Positions 31,210 through 39,339 are shown, counted from the first letter of the stretch. The stretch: DNA of 41,337 nt from CS1-C013 sp964353745 (GCA_964353745.1 CAYGWD010000007.1:1-41337); one strand, 5' to 3'. Numbers and translations are program-made. Notes: a model not told the origin generated them from the sequence alone.

Positions 31210-31497
31210 ATGGGAGAAACTTATGTGGACGGACACGGTTTAGAAGGTTTGGGAAGAGTAAAAAATACTTCTCCTACACTCCCAACATATACTCCAGCCA
31301 GAACTGTTGAAGAAATTGAAGAAGAAGTTAGGATTGAAAATATTTTAAGAAAAGCTGAATTAATGGTGGGAGACAAAATTATAGGTATTACAAAAAAAGA
31401 GATGGAGGATCTGTTCCACTATAAATATAAAGACCCTATTTCTGTTTGGATTTCTTGGAAAAGGCCCATAGAAACAGATGAGGAAACATTTTATTGA
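31210..31497 (+). CDS. Hypothetical soluble protein, 95 residues
   Basis: Start placed at 31210 (MGETYVDGHGLEGLGRV) because the TATA box predicts a leaderless mRNA beginning there; an ATG three codons upstream is the alternative. The first 35 residues are Gly/Thr/Pro-rich and probably flexible, followed by an acidic helix (VEEIEEEVRIENILRKAE) and a compact end with MEDLFHYKYKDPISVWISW. No Cys or membrane segment. It lies immediately upstream of the tRNA methyltransferase gene (22 bases) and may share its transcript. Family unknown. Confidence 0.6.
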   Translation: MGETYVDGHGLEGLGRVKNTSPTLPTYTPARTVEEIEEEVRIENILRKAELMVGDKIIGITKKEMEDLFHYKYKDPISVWISWKRPIETDEETFY

Positions 31498-31519
31498 TTG
31501 AATAACGATATTATTGTTT

Positions 31520-32287
31520 ATGCGAATAGCCTATGATATAATCGGGAGTAAAGACAGTGCGGTTGCATTGATAGGAGTCAATGCCAAGAACCCGAAGAAG
31601 GCTGCCAAAGAAATAATGAAAAGACACAAGAATGTCAAATCAGTTCTTCAAAAATTGTCTGAAAGAAAAGATACCTATAGATTGTATCCGTGCAGACTTT
31701 TATTAGGAGATAAAAACACTGAAGTGATTCACAAGGAGCATGGTTATCTGATAAAGGTTGATCCTCAAAAGGTCTATTTCTCACCTAGGGAATCGACAGA
31801 GAGGCAGAGAATTGCTGATTTGGTTGAGGGTGGAGAAAAAATTCTGGTGATGTTTTCTGGAGCAGGCCCATACGCTCTTGCTATTGGCAAGAGACATCCT
31901 GATTGCCAGATAACGTGCATAGAAATAAACCTAAAGGGTTTTGAATACTCTGAAAAAAATGCTAGGCTTAATAACTTGCACAATATAAAAAACATCTGTT
32001 CTGACGTATTATATGTAAGAGACGTTGACAAGTTTGATAGAATAATAATGCCTTTGGTCGAGAGGGCGATAGAATACTTAGACGTCGCTTTCTTACATTC
32101 TAAAAAAGGAGCAATAATTCACTTGTATGGTCTTTCCAATGAAAAGGAGAACTTCAGAGACCTGGAAGAGAGGGTCAAAGAGAAGGCTGATATCTACAAT
32201 ATAAAATATAAGATTGTTAAGAGGCAAAAGGTATTACCATATGCACCACGAATAAAAAAGGTTAGAATAGATATTAAAATTGTTTGA
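31520..32287 (+). CDS. Trm5-family tRNA (guanine37-N1) methyltransferase
   Basis: 255 residues from the ATG at 31520 (a TTG two codons upstream is less likely). The N-terminal part (about 1-90) includes LYPCRLLLGDKNTEVIHKEHG, the D2-type domain preceding the methyltransferase fold. The class I SAM fold shows motif I VMFSGAGPYALAIG (usual DMFAGIGPF), acidic CIEINLKGFEYSEKNARLN, and IIMPLVERAIEYLD in the position of the NLPxxxxxFLD catalytic motif. The C-terminal LPYAPRIKKVRIDIKI is typical. It should methylate N1 of G37 next to the anticodon to prevent frameshifting. It lacks a clear D1 domain, so it is shorter than many Trm5 proteins. Confidence 0.82.
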   Translation: MRIAYDIIGSKDSAVALIGVNAKNPKKAAKEIMKRHKNVKSVLQKLSERKDTYRLYPCRLLLGDKNTEVIHKEHGYLIKVDPQKVYFSPRESTERQRIADLVEGGEKILVMFSGAGPYALAIGKRHPDCQITCIEINLKGFEYSEKNARLNNLHNIKNICSDVLYVRDVDKFDRIIMPLVERAIEYLDVAFLHSKKGAIIHLYGLSNEKENFRDLEERVKEKADIYNIKYKIVKRQKVLPYAPRIKKVRIDIKIV

Positions 32288-32296
32288 CGAATAAAT

Positions 32297-32524
32297 TTAT
32301 TTTCTGGGTTGATATTTTTGATCAGGATGGTCTACACAAGACTCCAAACCCATCCTTTGTTCATGTCCCTTTTTACAAGGATTGTCATAACCTCCTCTCT
32401 TTGCATATTTAACATTAGGACAGTTTTCACATATCTTAGGCTTGCTCATGCTAGTTAAAAAACTTTCAAAATCTTTTCCTCTTTTGTCCTCTTCATCTTT
32501 ATTTTCCTTCTTAGGCCAAGACAT
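32297..32524 (-). CDS. Small Cys protein, probably zinc-binding, 75 residues
   Basis: Start placed at ATG 32524 (MSWPKKENKDEED), preceded by AAGTGAT; a start at 32569 abutting the upstream stop would add a hydrophobic 15-residue leader. After an acidic/basic N-terminus comes a compact part with four Cys in CENCPNVKYA, NPCKKGHEQRM and LESCVDHPDQKY, plus two His. The arrangement suits a single zinc site, but no named family is recognised. It follows the TYW2-type gene and converges with the Trm5-family gene. It could support tRNA or ribosome work by proximity only. Confidence 0.65.
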   Translation of the reverse strand: MSWPKKENKDEEDKRGKDFESFLTSMSKPKICENCPNVKYAKRGGYDNPCKKGHEQRMGLESCVDHPDQKYQPRK

Positions 32525-32569
32525 AAAATCACTTATCTTTATTTTAAACAGAAAAAGATTTAAACCCAT

Positions 32570-33406
32570 TTATTTCCTGATTTTCAGATCAAAAACAACA
32601 TGCCAAATTTTTGGAGCATATGATTTTACTCTTTTTACCTTAAGGACTTTAATCTTAACCTTGTTCTTAGTTCCAATTTTTATCAATTTTTCTTTAAATT
32701 TATCTATTTCCTCTTCTTTTACAGTCCTGTGAAAATGAATAACAGCATTGTTCTTGGCAATCTTAAGGGCATAAGGCAAGAACTTTTCGGTTTCAAACAA
32801 ATATCCCATTATAATTCTGTCTGCAACGTTTTCCAGCAGCGTAGAGAATTTCCTGCAGTCTCCTTGCAAGATTTCTATCTTATCCTCAACTTCATTCAGC
32901 CATATATTCTTCCTTAAATATTCTATGGCTTTGGGGTTGATGTCGATTGCATAGATTTTTTTAGGCTTGCAGTACTTGGCTAGAATTATAGAAAAATAAC
33001 CAATGCCAGCAAACATATCGACAATGATCTCTCCAGGTTTGGCCATCTTCGTCAGTCTAATCTTCTCATTCTTATTGCCTTGGGACCACATTATATCAGA
33101 GACGTCTAACAAGAATTTGCATCCATGCTCTTTGTTCATGGTCTGAGTTCTATTACAGCCTGCTATTACTTCTATTTCTGGTTTCCTTATATTCCTTTTA
33201 ATCTCTTTTATGAGACAAACGGTATGCATGTACGGTAGCATATCCATTATCGCCTTTCCTATCAATCTCCTGTGTTTTAGAAGCCTTTTATCAAGTTTTA
33301 TTAAAAGAATGTTCCCTATTATCTGGTAACCTTTCGGTAGACAATCCAATTCCTTTTCAGTGAGCTTGTTCTTAAGTCTGTTCTTTAGTTTATCGTTAAA
33401 CGCCAT
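32570..33406 (-). CDS. TYW2-type tRNA(Phe) wyosine aminocarboxypropyltransferase
   Basis: 278 residues. Domain order: an N-terminal D1/D2-like region (LPKGYQIIGNILLIKLDKRL; IEVIAGCNRTQTMNKEHGCK), then a class I SAM fold with VDMFAGIGYFSIILAKY, the acidic AIDINPKAIEYLRKN and DCRKFSTLLENVADRIIMGY. The MGY motif in place of NLP distinguishes archaeal TYW2/Taw2, which moves the aminocarboxypropyl group of SAM onto the wyosine precursor at position 37 of tRNA-Phe, from Trm5. The ending KSYAPKIWHVVFDLKI matches the family. Taw1, which acts before it, is not in the window. The two paralogous enzymes face each other across the small Cys gene. Confidence 0.85.
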   Translation of the reverse strand: MAFNDKLKNRLKNKLTEKELDCLPKGYQIIGNILLIKLDKRLLKHRRLIGKAIMDMLPYMHTVCLIKEIKRNIRKPEIEVIAGCNRTQTMNKEHGCKFLLDVSDIMWSQGNKNEKIRLTKMAKPGEIIVDMFAGIGYFSIILAKYCKPKKIYAIDINPKAIEYLRKNIWLNEVEDKIEILQGDCRKFSTLLENVADRIIMGYLFETEKFLPYALKIAKNNAVIHFHRTVKEEEIDKFKEKLIKIGTKNKVKIKVLKVKRVKSYAPKIWHVVFDLKIRK

Positions 33407-33458
33407 AAAGGAATATTATTTTCCAAGAATAAAAAAAGAAAGGGGGAACTGAGTTTAA

Positions 33459-33827
33459 CTAGAACTTTGTAGAACCTGCTTGCCAAATCGCTTTCAATGC
33501 TATCAAAACTGCTGCTGGAACAACCAAAGTTCTTATATAGAGGACTATTGGTCCGACCCATTGGCCTATCACTGGCAATTGGTCTAGATTTCCAGATCCA
33601 GCTGCCATCAATGCAACTACTGACAATAAGAACAAATCTGCTTCTTTGATATCAATGCTGCCAAGTCCAATCACTCCCAATATTCCAATTATGGTTCCCA
33701 GTATAAGTAAGATTGTGCCTACTTGAGGGATTGTTCCTGGTAATAGACCTGCTATAACTGATATCAAAATACCTATTATGAATAGCCATCCACTCGCTTT
33801 TACCCATCCTGCTTTTTCTTTTGCCAT
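33459..33827 (-). CDS. Four-helix membrane protein, 122 residues
   Basis: Helices at about 13-30, 36-55, 62-80 (partly) and 95-112, with short loops: GWLFIIGILISVIAGLLPG, VGTILLILGTIIGILGVIG, ADLFLLSVVALMAAG, then VLYIRTLVVPAAVLIALKAI. No charged or metal-binding residue within helices and no Cys. It resembles the general style of the 88-residue gene next to it and of the membrane proteins at 26.9-28.6 kb, without clear homology. A short basic N-terminus (AKEKAGWVKA) should face the cytoplasm. Family unknown. Confidence 0.7.
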   Translation of the reverse strand: MAKEKAGWVKASGWLFIIGILISVIAGLLPGTIPQVGTILLILGTIIGILGVIGLGSIDIKEADLFLLSVVALMAAGSGNLDQLPVIGQWVGPIVLYIRTLVVPAAVLIALKAIWQAGSTKF

Positions 33828-33912
33828 ATATTATTCACCTATAACTTCTTAGAATTCCGGACACTTAAAAGTTCCTATAGTTAAAAATAAGAAAAAAGGG
33901 GCTAAAGAAAAA

Positions 33913-34179
33913 CTACTTGAAAACGTCGATTGCAACCATTATAGAACCTATAAAGGTCGCTATCAATGCTATTATGCTGAATATTTTTAACCCATAGTCT
34001 AATCCTGAGGGTATCCAGGATATATCTACGCTGAATGCCGCTGCCAAAAGGTATAAAACTCCTGCACCTGTTAACCAAACAAAGCCCCTTTTATCCTTAA
34101 CAAACTTTGCATAAGCTCCGAACACAGGTGCAATCAAAAGTGCTAGTCCTAATATTACCAAATTCATATCGAATACCAT
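33913..34179 (-). CDS. Three-helix membrane protein, 88 residues
   Basis: AGGTGAG lies before the ATG at 34179, supporting that start over an internal Met five codons later. Helices at about 6-24 (VILGLALLIAPVFGAYA), 32-48 (FVWLTGAGVLYLLAAAFS) and 63-85 (GLKIFSIIALIATFIGSIMV), with a basic loop KFVKDKRG between the first two. Encoded ahead of the 122-residue membrane protein with an 85-base gap, possibly the same transcript. Function and family unknown. Confidence 0.68.
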   Translation of the reverse strand: MVFDMNLVILGLALLIAPVFGAYAKFVKDKRGFVWLTGAGVLYLLAAAFSVDISWIPSGLDYGLKIFSIIALIATFIGSIMVAIDVFK

Positions 34180-34256
34180 TTATCTCACCTTTAATAGAAT
34201 TTTGGGAAAGACAGGTATTAAACTTATCTTCGTCACATGCAGAACTAAAAGGATTC

Positions 34257-34808
34257 TTAAAGCTTTTCCTCGAAAACTTCTGTTTCAAACTTATACAATT
34301 TACAATCAGGATCCAGCCAAGAATCAGCTGTCAGTCCTGCTTTATAGCATAGGTTCTCTAAGTATTCGTCGATGTTCCAGTTCTGCTCAACAGGAACCTG
34401 TGGCAAGAACAGACCTCCTTGGAAACCCTTCTTAATTATGAGGCCATGCTTGCCGATTTTTATTTCCTTGGCAATGTCCTTGGCTTTTATAGGCTCTGGT
34501 TCTGTTAGTATGGAAACTTCAATGAAAATCTCTTCTAGTTCTTTCTTTGAGAGCGTAGGAAATCTAGGATCGGAGCACACGCAGACGGAAGCTTCTATCA
34601 ATGCCTCTATCAATGGCATCTCAGGATAAGGTATTCCTATGCATCCTCTCAGTTCTCTCGGTTTTTTATATATTGTTACAAAGACGCCTTTGTTTTCCTT
34701 CATTTCCTTTGGATAATTTTTAGGAACAGGAATCTTTTTGCCGGTTTTCACATAAGTTTCAATCGCTTCTCTGGCTAAATTCAATATGAAGGCTCTAAGC
34801 TCATTCAT
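34257..34808 (-). CDS. AMMECR1 domain protein
   Basis: 183 residues, the normal length for the family. The signature LRGCIG lies at about residues 53-58 in KKPRELRGCIGIPYPEMPLI, followed by ASVCVCSDPRFPTLSKKELE, EVSILTEPEPI, GKHGLIIKKGFQGGLFLPQV and LCYKAGLTADSWLD. AMMECR1 proteins occur in archaea and eukaryotes; the archaeal form is also called AmmeMemoRadiSam protein A, but no radical-SAM or Memo partner is nearby. The biochemical activity is not established. Start fixed by the ATG at 34808 at the left side of a promoter-like gap. Confidence 0.92.
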   Translation of the reverse strand: MNELRAFILNLAREAIETYVKTGKKIPVPKNYPKEMKENKGVFVTIYKKPRELRGCIGIPYPEMPLIEALIEASVCVCSDPRFPTLSKKELEEIFIEVSILTEPEPIKAKDIAKEIKIGKHGLIIKKGFQGGLFLPQVPVEQNWNIDEYLENLCYKAGLTADSWLDPDCKLYKFETEVFEEKL

Positions 34809-34913
34809 AGACTTAATTATAATGTATAATATTTAAAAATTGTAGGAGTTTGTTTCTAAAGTAGCATTTGTATTTCTCTTCCTTAAAACAGAAATTTAAA
34901 GTTTTACATTCAT

Positions 34914-36152
34914 ATGAAATTTATGAAGGAAATTTTCTATTGTAATACAATGAATCAGTTTAGGATGAAAATGGAAGAGTTGGATTTTCCGCGCTATGTA
35001 CCAGTAAGCTATGTAATAATAGATTATGAGAAAAGTTTGTACAGCAAACTAGACGAACTTCCTGTCATAGGCAGGCTTAACCTAATAAAACAACTTGGAA
35101 TAGCAGGAACCTGTACAGACATCACGTCATTGAGGTACGATGCAGGCAGTTCGCGTTATATACACTCTTTGATATGTGCTGCAAAGATGGATCATATAGC
35201 ACAAACTCACGATTTAGACAGAAATCTGGGTGTAGCAGCAGGAATGCTTCATGATATAGCTACTACTCCGCTGTCCGATTCTGTGTCAGTCGAACTGGGA
35301 ATGAAAGATGATAAATATTTTTACCGAACACTTGAAAAATGCCCTGGCGTCGATGAACTGCTTGAAGAATGTTCTATATCCAAAAAGGAACTGACCAAAG
35401 CTGTTACTGGCAAAAGCAATAGTCCGATAGGTCAGTTGATCAACAGCAAAGATACTATTGATGTTGATAGATGGAGCTATGCTAACTGGGATGCGTCAAT
35501 CCTTGGAATGCTACCTAATCGTTGGAGAGGATGCCAAGTAACAGATCCGTTCAAACACATCATGGTAGAGAATGGTAAAGTTATTTTCACTGATTTTGAC
35601 TCTGTTTCACAATTGTTGGAAGCAAGGGCTCAGATGTTTGAAAGAGTATACAGGAATCCTCAGCTAATGGCAAAAGAGGCTTTTTTAGGACAAATTACGA
35701 GAAGTCTGTTGGAAAAGGGAATTATAACAGAAGACTCTGTGTTCGAGATGGTTGACCAGGATTTCGAAGCACTAGTAAAAGAGCATGGTGGTGAAATTTG
35801 TAGAAAAATATTTGGGTTTGACGGTTTTGACACCTATGGCATGGTTAGTGCAAAGAAAGAAGACGTAACTGATTTTCTAAAGCAAAACACTGAAAGACCT
35901 TTTGCAATTAAAAAGCCTAAACGTTGTAATCCTGCAGTTGAAACTCCTGTTATGATAGACGGTAAAATTGATACTTATAGAAATTTTGAACCTGAACATG
36001 CATATGAACTAGAACAAAGGATGTCAGCATGGAACCACACTACTGTTTATGGTTATGAAAATGACAGAGAACTTGCAGAAGCTGTTTTCAAGGCAAAGAA
36101 ACATTTTGGCGTGCCGAAAGAAACATTCTATCTTCCAAATAGAAATCATTAA
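34914..36152 (+). CDS. HD-domain phosphohydrolase
   Basis: 412 residues. HD metal ligands are visible in order: H84 in SRYIHSLICAAK, H113-D114 in GMLHDIATTPLSDS, and D183/D185 in DTIDVDRWSY. This H...HD...D arrangement, with LHDIATTPLSD in place of the usual LLHDIGHxPFSH, is close to the dNTPase/SAMHD1-like branch, which hydrolyses nucleotides or other phosphoesters. A strand-like N-terminal domain (1-60) and a C-terminal part (about 240-412) give no further match. A TATA-like element lies about 15-25 bases upstream, suggesting a leaderless transcript; an ATG at 34923 is an alternative. The substrate is unknown. Confidence 0.8.
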   Translation: MKFMKEIFYCNTMNQFRMKMEELDFPRYVPVSYVIIDYEKSLYSKLDELPVIGRLNLIKQLGIAGTCTDITSLRYDAGSSRYIHSLICAAKMDHIAQTHDLDRNLGVAAGMLHDIATTPLSDSVSVELGMKDDKYFYRTLEKCPGVDELLEECSISKKELTKAVTGKSNSPIGQLINSKDTIDVDRWSYANWDASILGMLPNRWRGCQVTDPFKHIMVENGKVIFTDFDSVSQLLEARAQMFERVYRNPQLMAKEAFLGQITRSLLEKGIITEDSVFEMVDQDFEALVKEHGGEICRKIFGFDGFDTYGMVSAKKEDVTDFLKQNTERPFAIKKPKRCNPAVETPVMIDGKIDTYRNFEPEHAYELEQRMSAWNHTTVYGYENDRELAEAVFKAKKHFGVPKETFYLPNRNH

Positions 36153-36173
36153 TGCAGGGGGCCGGATTTGAAC
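36153..36173 (-). other. tRNA 3'-end fragment (possible att remnant)
   Basis: Minus strand reads GTTCAAATCCGGCCCCCTGCA: the T loop, the 3' side of a T stem (CCGGC), an acceptor 3' strand (CCCCTGC) and a discriminator A. The matching 5' T-stem half is absent (GCTA is found where GCCG would be needed), and no D or anticodon arm follows, so it is not a tRNA gene. It sits in the 28-base gap between two convergent genes, starting at the base after the HD gene stop. Such fragments are typically left by integrases that use tRNA 3' ends. No integrase is seen here. Confidence 0.5.
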
Positions 36174-36180
36174 TAGCGTA

Positions 36181-37473
36181 CTATTTTATCAAACTCTTTA
36201 TTCCGTTAGCAGCTATCATACCAGTAGCAGCTGCAATTGTTATTCCTCTAGAAACACCTGCTCCATCGCCAGCAACAAATATGTTAGGAACAGCTGTTTG
36301 CAGGTTCTTATTGGTCTCTATTCTCATGGAATAAAACTTTATTTCAGGTGCATAAAGTAGGGTAGAATCAGAACCGATACCTGGAATAACTTTTTCTAAT
36401 TTGTCCAAGGCTTCGATAATATCAACAACAATTCTGTAAGAAAATGCCATTGATATGTCGCCGGGGGTAACATCTTTCAAAGTAGGATTTACATAACTTT
36501 TTCCAATTCTTTCCCATGTGGATCTTACACCCGTTCTAAGATCTCTTAGTCTTTGCAGAATAGGCTTTCCGCCGCCTAACGTGTTAGTTTGTTTGGCTAT
36601 TGACCTGCCATATTCTGTTGTGTTTTCCAAAGGCTCTGTTAGTTTTGTTCTAACCAATAAAGCAAAATTACAATTGTTAGACTTCTTATCTTTCATTGAA
36701 TGTCCATTAACCCCAAATATTTCTTTTTCATAAAATTCTTTAACAACAAAGCCATAAGGGCAGACACAGAATGTTCTCACATCATCATCATATTGGTGAG
36801 TTCTTATATGGAACTTCGGATCCCAGCATTGATAATCAACCACAACTTCTTTCAGAACATCATTCAAAGCCTCGACCCTCACTCCAACGTCAACGGGGTT
36901 GAATTTCATCTCCAAACCTAATTTTTTGGCCATTTCTATAAGCCACAGTGAACCAACTCTGCCAGGAGCCAATAAAACGTAATCAGTTTCTTCATCGCCC
37001 TTATCAGTTTTAACCAATGCTTTTCCATTCTTTTTGCTAACGTCTAAAACCTTTGTGCTGAGCTTGAACTTCACTCCCTTTTTCTCCAAGTCAATCTTAA
37101 AGTTGTTCATTACTTTTGGCAAATAATCAGAGCCGACGTGATTCTGTCTTATTGGTATGAATTTTATTCCGGCAGTGGTTGCTTTTCTTTCCAATTCCAA
37201 CAGTTTTTCCCAATCATTCCCGACATCAGCCATTCCATACCCTTTGAAAACCTGTTTAATCTTTTCTAATATCTTTAGAGAATCTTCCTCTGAAAGAAAT
37301 TCAAACAAGTCTCCTCCTATCTGAGGGTGGAAGTTCATTTTTCCGTCAGAATAAAGGCCTGCGCCTCCGATGTGGTTTTCCTGTTCCAAAATCGTTACTT
37401 CGCAAGAATCTGCCAGCTCGTACGCAGCGAAAAGCCCTGCTGGACCTGCACCAACTATGAGGACCTTGTTCAA
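36181..37473 (-). CDS. FAD-dependent oxidoreductase, COG2509-like
   Basis: 430 residues. An N-terminal Rossmann FAD site (VLIVGAGPAGLFAAYEL, then E in ILEQE) is followed by GGAGLYSDGKMNFHPQ and a C-terminal FAD-contacting NIFVAGDGAGVSRGITIAA. This pattern fits the uncharacterised flavoprotein group COG2509, whose substrates are not settled. The start is a TTG at 37473 with GAGAGGT five to six bases ahead; no ATG extends the frame upstream. It is convergent with the HD gene and divergent from the hydrogenase-linked operon, so no operon partner is visible. A role as a hydrogenase electron partner is possible but unsupported. Confidence 0.82.
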   Translation of the reverse strand: MNKVLIVGAGPAGLFAAYELADSCEVTILEQENHIGGAGLYSDGKMNFHPQIGGDLFEFLSEEDSLKILEKIKQVFKGYGMADVGNDWEKLLELERKATTAGIKFIPIRQNHVGSDYLPKVMNNFKIDLEKKGVKFKLSTKVLDVSKKNGKALVKTDKGDEETDYVLLAPGRVGSLWLIEMAKKLGLEMKFNPVDVGVRVEALNDVLKEVVVDYQCWDPKFHIRTHQYDDDVRTFCVCPYGFVVKEFYEKEIFGVNGHSMKDKKSNNCNFALLVRTKLTEPLENTTEYGRSIAKQTNTLGGGKPILQRLRDLRTGVRSTWERIGKSYVNPTLKDVTPGDISMAFSYRIVVDIIEALDKLEKVIPGIGSDSTLLYAPEIKFYSMRIETNKNLQTAVPNIFVAGDGAGVSRGITIAAATGMIAANGIKSLIK

Positions 37474-37517
37474 GATAACCTCTCTTATTTAAGAATCTGA
37501 ATTATATAAATTTAACT

Positions 37518-38051
37518 ATGAAATTTAAAGATGAAGCATCGAGAAAACTTTTCTTCAGGTATGCTGTTCCTTGTTCTGAAACTCTAGCAAAAAGAGGAGT
37601 GATAACACAAAAGTATCAGAGAAGCCTGATGAATTCTATACTTCTCAACAGAAAGATACCGAAAGATGCTGAAAACATATTCAAGGTCGCCAGTTCCATG
37701 TGCGAAAAGACGGCGAAGAAACTCGGAAAGAAATCCATAGACAAGGAAGTTGTGAGAAGATATTTTTTGTTCGGACACGATAAGGTCGTGGACAGAAGAT
37801 ACAAAATTTTCAAGGATTTCGACCCGATGCTATGCAGGCTATACTCTGGAAAGGTCCTAGTTTCTGGTAGCAGAGCGTTGGTTCAGACAATAATGGGAGA
37901 TAAAAAGTACAGGACGAGCTTGAGAATAAAGAAAGGCGACTACGTCGTGGTCCACAGGGATTTTATCGTCGAAAAGATAAGCAAAAGACTTGCCAGAAAG
38001 CTCTGGGACCTAAAACAAATATATTTCAAATCAAACAATATGATAGCATGA
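37518..38051 (+). CDS. Hydrogenase-neighbour protein, possibly DUF6390-like
   Basis: 177 residues, basic. The N-terminus (KLFFRYAVPCSETLAKRGV) and the C-terminal CRLYSGKVLVSG...KKGDYVVVHRDFIVEKIS segment recall the DUF6390/HypC-like proteins coded beside [NiFe] hydrogenases; this is a visual resemblance only. The middle is helical with FLFGHDKVVDRRYKIF. An AT-rich TATA element about 15-20 bases upstream suggests a leaderless start. It overlaps the next gene by four bases (ATGA), and the operon also contains a hydrogenase maturation peptidase, which supports the link. Function otherwise unknown. Confidence 0.5.
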   Translation: MKFKDEASRKLFFRYAVPCSETLAKRGVITQKYQRSLMNSILLNRKIPKDAENIFKVASSMCEKTAKKLGKKSIDKEVVRRYFLFGHDKVVDRRYKIFKDFDPMLCRLYSGKVLVSGSRALVQTIMGDKKYRTSLRIKKGDYVVVHRDFIVEKISKRLARKLWDLKQIYFKSNNMIA

Positions 38052-38953
38052 ACAAAGAGAAATACGGCACATTCTTTGCAATCGTAGCAGCCATTATAAG
38101 CGGTTTCTCTATTCCGTTGAACAAGATGTTTATTGTCAATTTGGATCCTTCGGTGTTCACAGCCTTGAGGTCGCTCTTGATAGGTATAGTGTTTTTCCTC
38201 ATAGCATCCTACAAGTCTAAATTCAATTTCAAAAAATTCAAGAAGGTTTCCTGGAAGTATCTGATGGCGATAGCTGTTGTAGGCGGTTCTTTCGCTTTCT
38301 TACTGTTCTTTAGCGGTTTGAGTCTGACGACTTCTGGTAGAGCTGCATTCTTGCAAAAAACCATGCCCCTATACATCACAGTCTTAGCTTTCGTGTTTCT
38401 GAAGGAGAAAATTTCCAAGAAATATTTGTACGCCTTGCTTTTGATGTTCGTCGGAACGCTGGCCATTTACTTTTCTCAAATAAATATATCCACTCTATGG
38501 TCGAACCCCTCTTTGGGAGACGCTCTCATAATAGGTGCTACGTTCTTGTGGGCTGTTGAGAACATAATCGCAAGAAAGTCCATGATCAAGGGAGAGAATA
38601 ACTTTGTTGTTTCCTTTGCCAGAATGTTTTTTGGAGGATTGATACTTTTTGCAATCGTATTTCTTTTAGGCAAATCAGATTTGTTGTTAAGCCTAAACTC
38701 CAGTCAGATTCTAAATATATCAATATCCACCCTCGTTCTATTCGGTTATGTCCTGTTTTGGTACGGGAGCATAAAGATGATAAACGTCTCCAAGGCTTCG
38801 TCCCTACTTTTGCTTTCCCCTGCAATATCTTTATTTTTAGGCACCATGATTATGGGTGAACCTATTCCTCTTATGCAATTGATAGGTTGCGTTATGATTG
38901 TCCTAGGGTCGTATCTACTGTCAAACGTCAAGAGCGAGACTAATTATGTCTAA
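38048..38953 (+). CDS. EamA/DMT-family transporter
   Basis: 301 residues with ten predicted membrane helices in two homologous halves of five, the classic EamA layout. Visible in order: FFAIVAAIISGFSIPLNKMF, LRSLLIGIVFFLIASYK, a family-typical GSFAFLLFFSGLSLTTSGRA followed by PLYITVLAFVFLKEKISKK, then the second half with GDALIIGATFLWAVENIIARK and ALSPAISLFLG-like final helices. EamA proteins export or import small metabolites; the substrate cannot be read from sequence. It lies between the DUF6390-like and peptidase genes with overlaps on both sides, so the three are one transcript. Confidence 0.88.
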   Translation: MNKEKYGTFFAIVAAIISGFSIPLNKMFIVNLDPSVFTALRSLLIGIVFFLIASYKSKFNFKKFKKVSWKYLMAIAVVGGSFAFLLFFSGLSLTTSGRAAFLQKTMPLYITVLAFVFLKEKISKKYLYALLLMFVGTLAIYFSQINISTLWSNPSLGDALIIGATFLWAVENIIARKSMIKGENNFVVSFARMFFGGLILFAIVFLLGKSDLLLSLNSSQILNISISTLVLFGYVLFWYGSIKMINVSKASSLLLLSPAISLFLGTMIMGEPIPLMQLIGCVMIVLGSYLLSNVKSETNYV

Positions 38954-39329
38954 GACAATATATGTTTTCGGTAATCCATTGGTTAAGGAGGACAGCCTGC
39001 CTCTGAAGTTGATAGGAAAATTGAGGAAAAAGTTTCCCAGCTTGGAGTTCAAGGAATTCGATACTGTGGAAGACTTTGAGCTAGAAAAGGAATTGAATAT
39101 AATCGATACTGTAAAAGGAATCAAGAAAGTTGAATTAATAGAGGATATAGACAAGATAATAACCGATAAAATATACTCTATGCATGATTTTGATTTAGGC
39201 TATAACCTAAAGCTGTTGAAGAAGATGAAGATGATTGATAAGGTCAGGATATTCGGGATACCTTCAAACATGAAAGAGAAAGAAGCCATGAAAGAACTGT
39301 GCGATGCAATTAAAAGTATAAAAGATTAG
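38946..39329 (+). CDS. Divergent [NiFe]-hydrogenase maturation peptidase (M52-like)
   Basis: 127 residues. The pattern matches HyaD/HycI-type peptidases, which remove the C-terminal extension of the hydrogenase large subunit after nickel insertion: VFGNPLVKEDSLPLKLI, LNIIDTVKG and SMHDFDLGYNLKLLKKM. The three Ni-contact positions are present as E15 or D16, D54 and H80 (E16, D62, H93 in E. coli HybD). It is shorter than the usual 150-170 residues and the usual GxGNPxxxDDG start is degenerate. The large subunit across the convergent junction ends with a His followed by seven residues, the expected substrate. The start lies eight bases inside the EamA gene. Confidence 0.75.
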   Translation: MSKTIYVFGNPLVKEDSLPLKLIGKLRKKFPSLEFKEFDTVEDFELEKELNIIDTVKGIKKVELIEDIDKIITDKIYSMHDFDLGYNLKLLKKMKMIDKVRIFGIPSNMKEKEAMKELCDAIKSIKD

Positions 39330-39339
39330 TAGTGATATA

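Noticed and set aside
36181..37473. The COG2509-like flavoprotein as the missing hydrogenase diaphorase
   Set aside because: It is on the opposite side of the accessory operon, has its own TTG start and lacks NAD/FMN or iron-sulfur motifs of hydrogenase diaphorase subunits.
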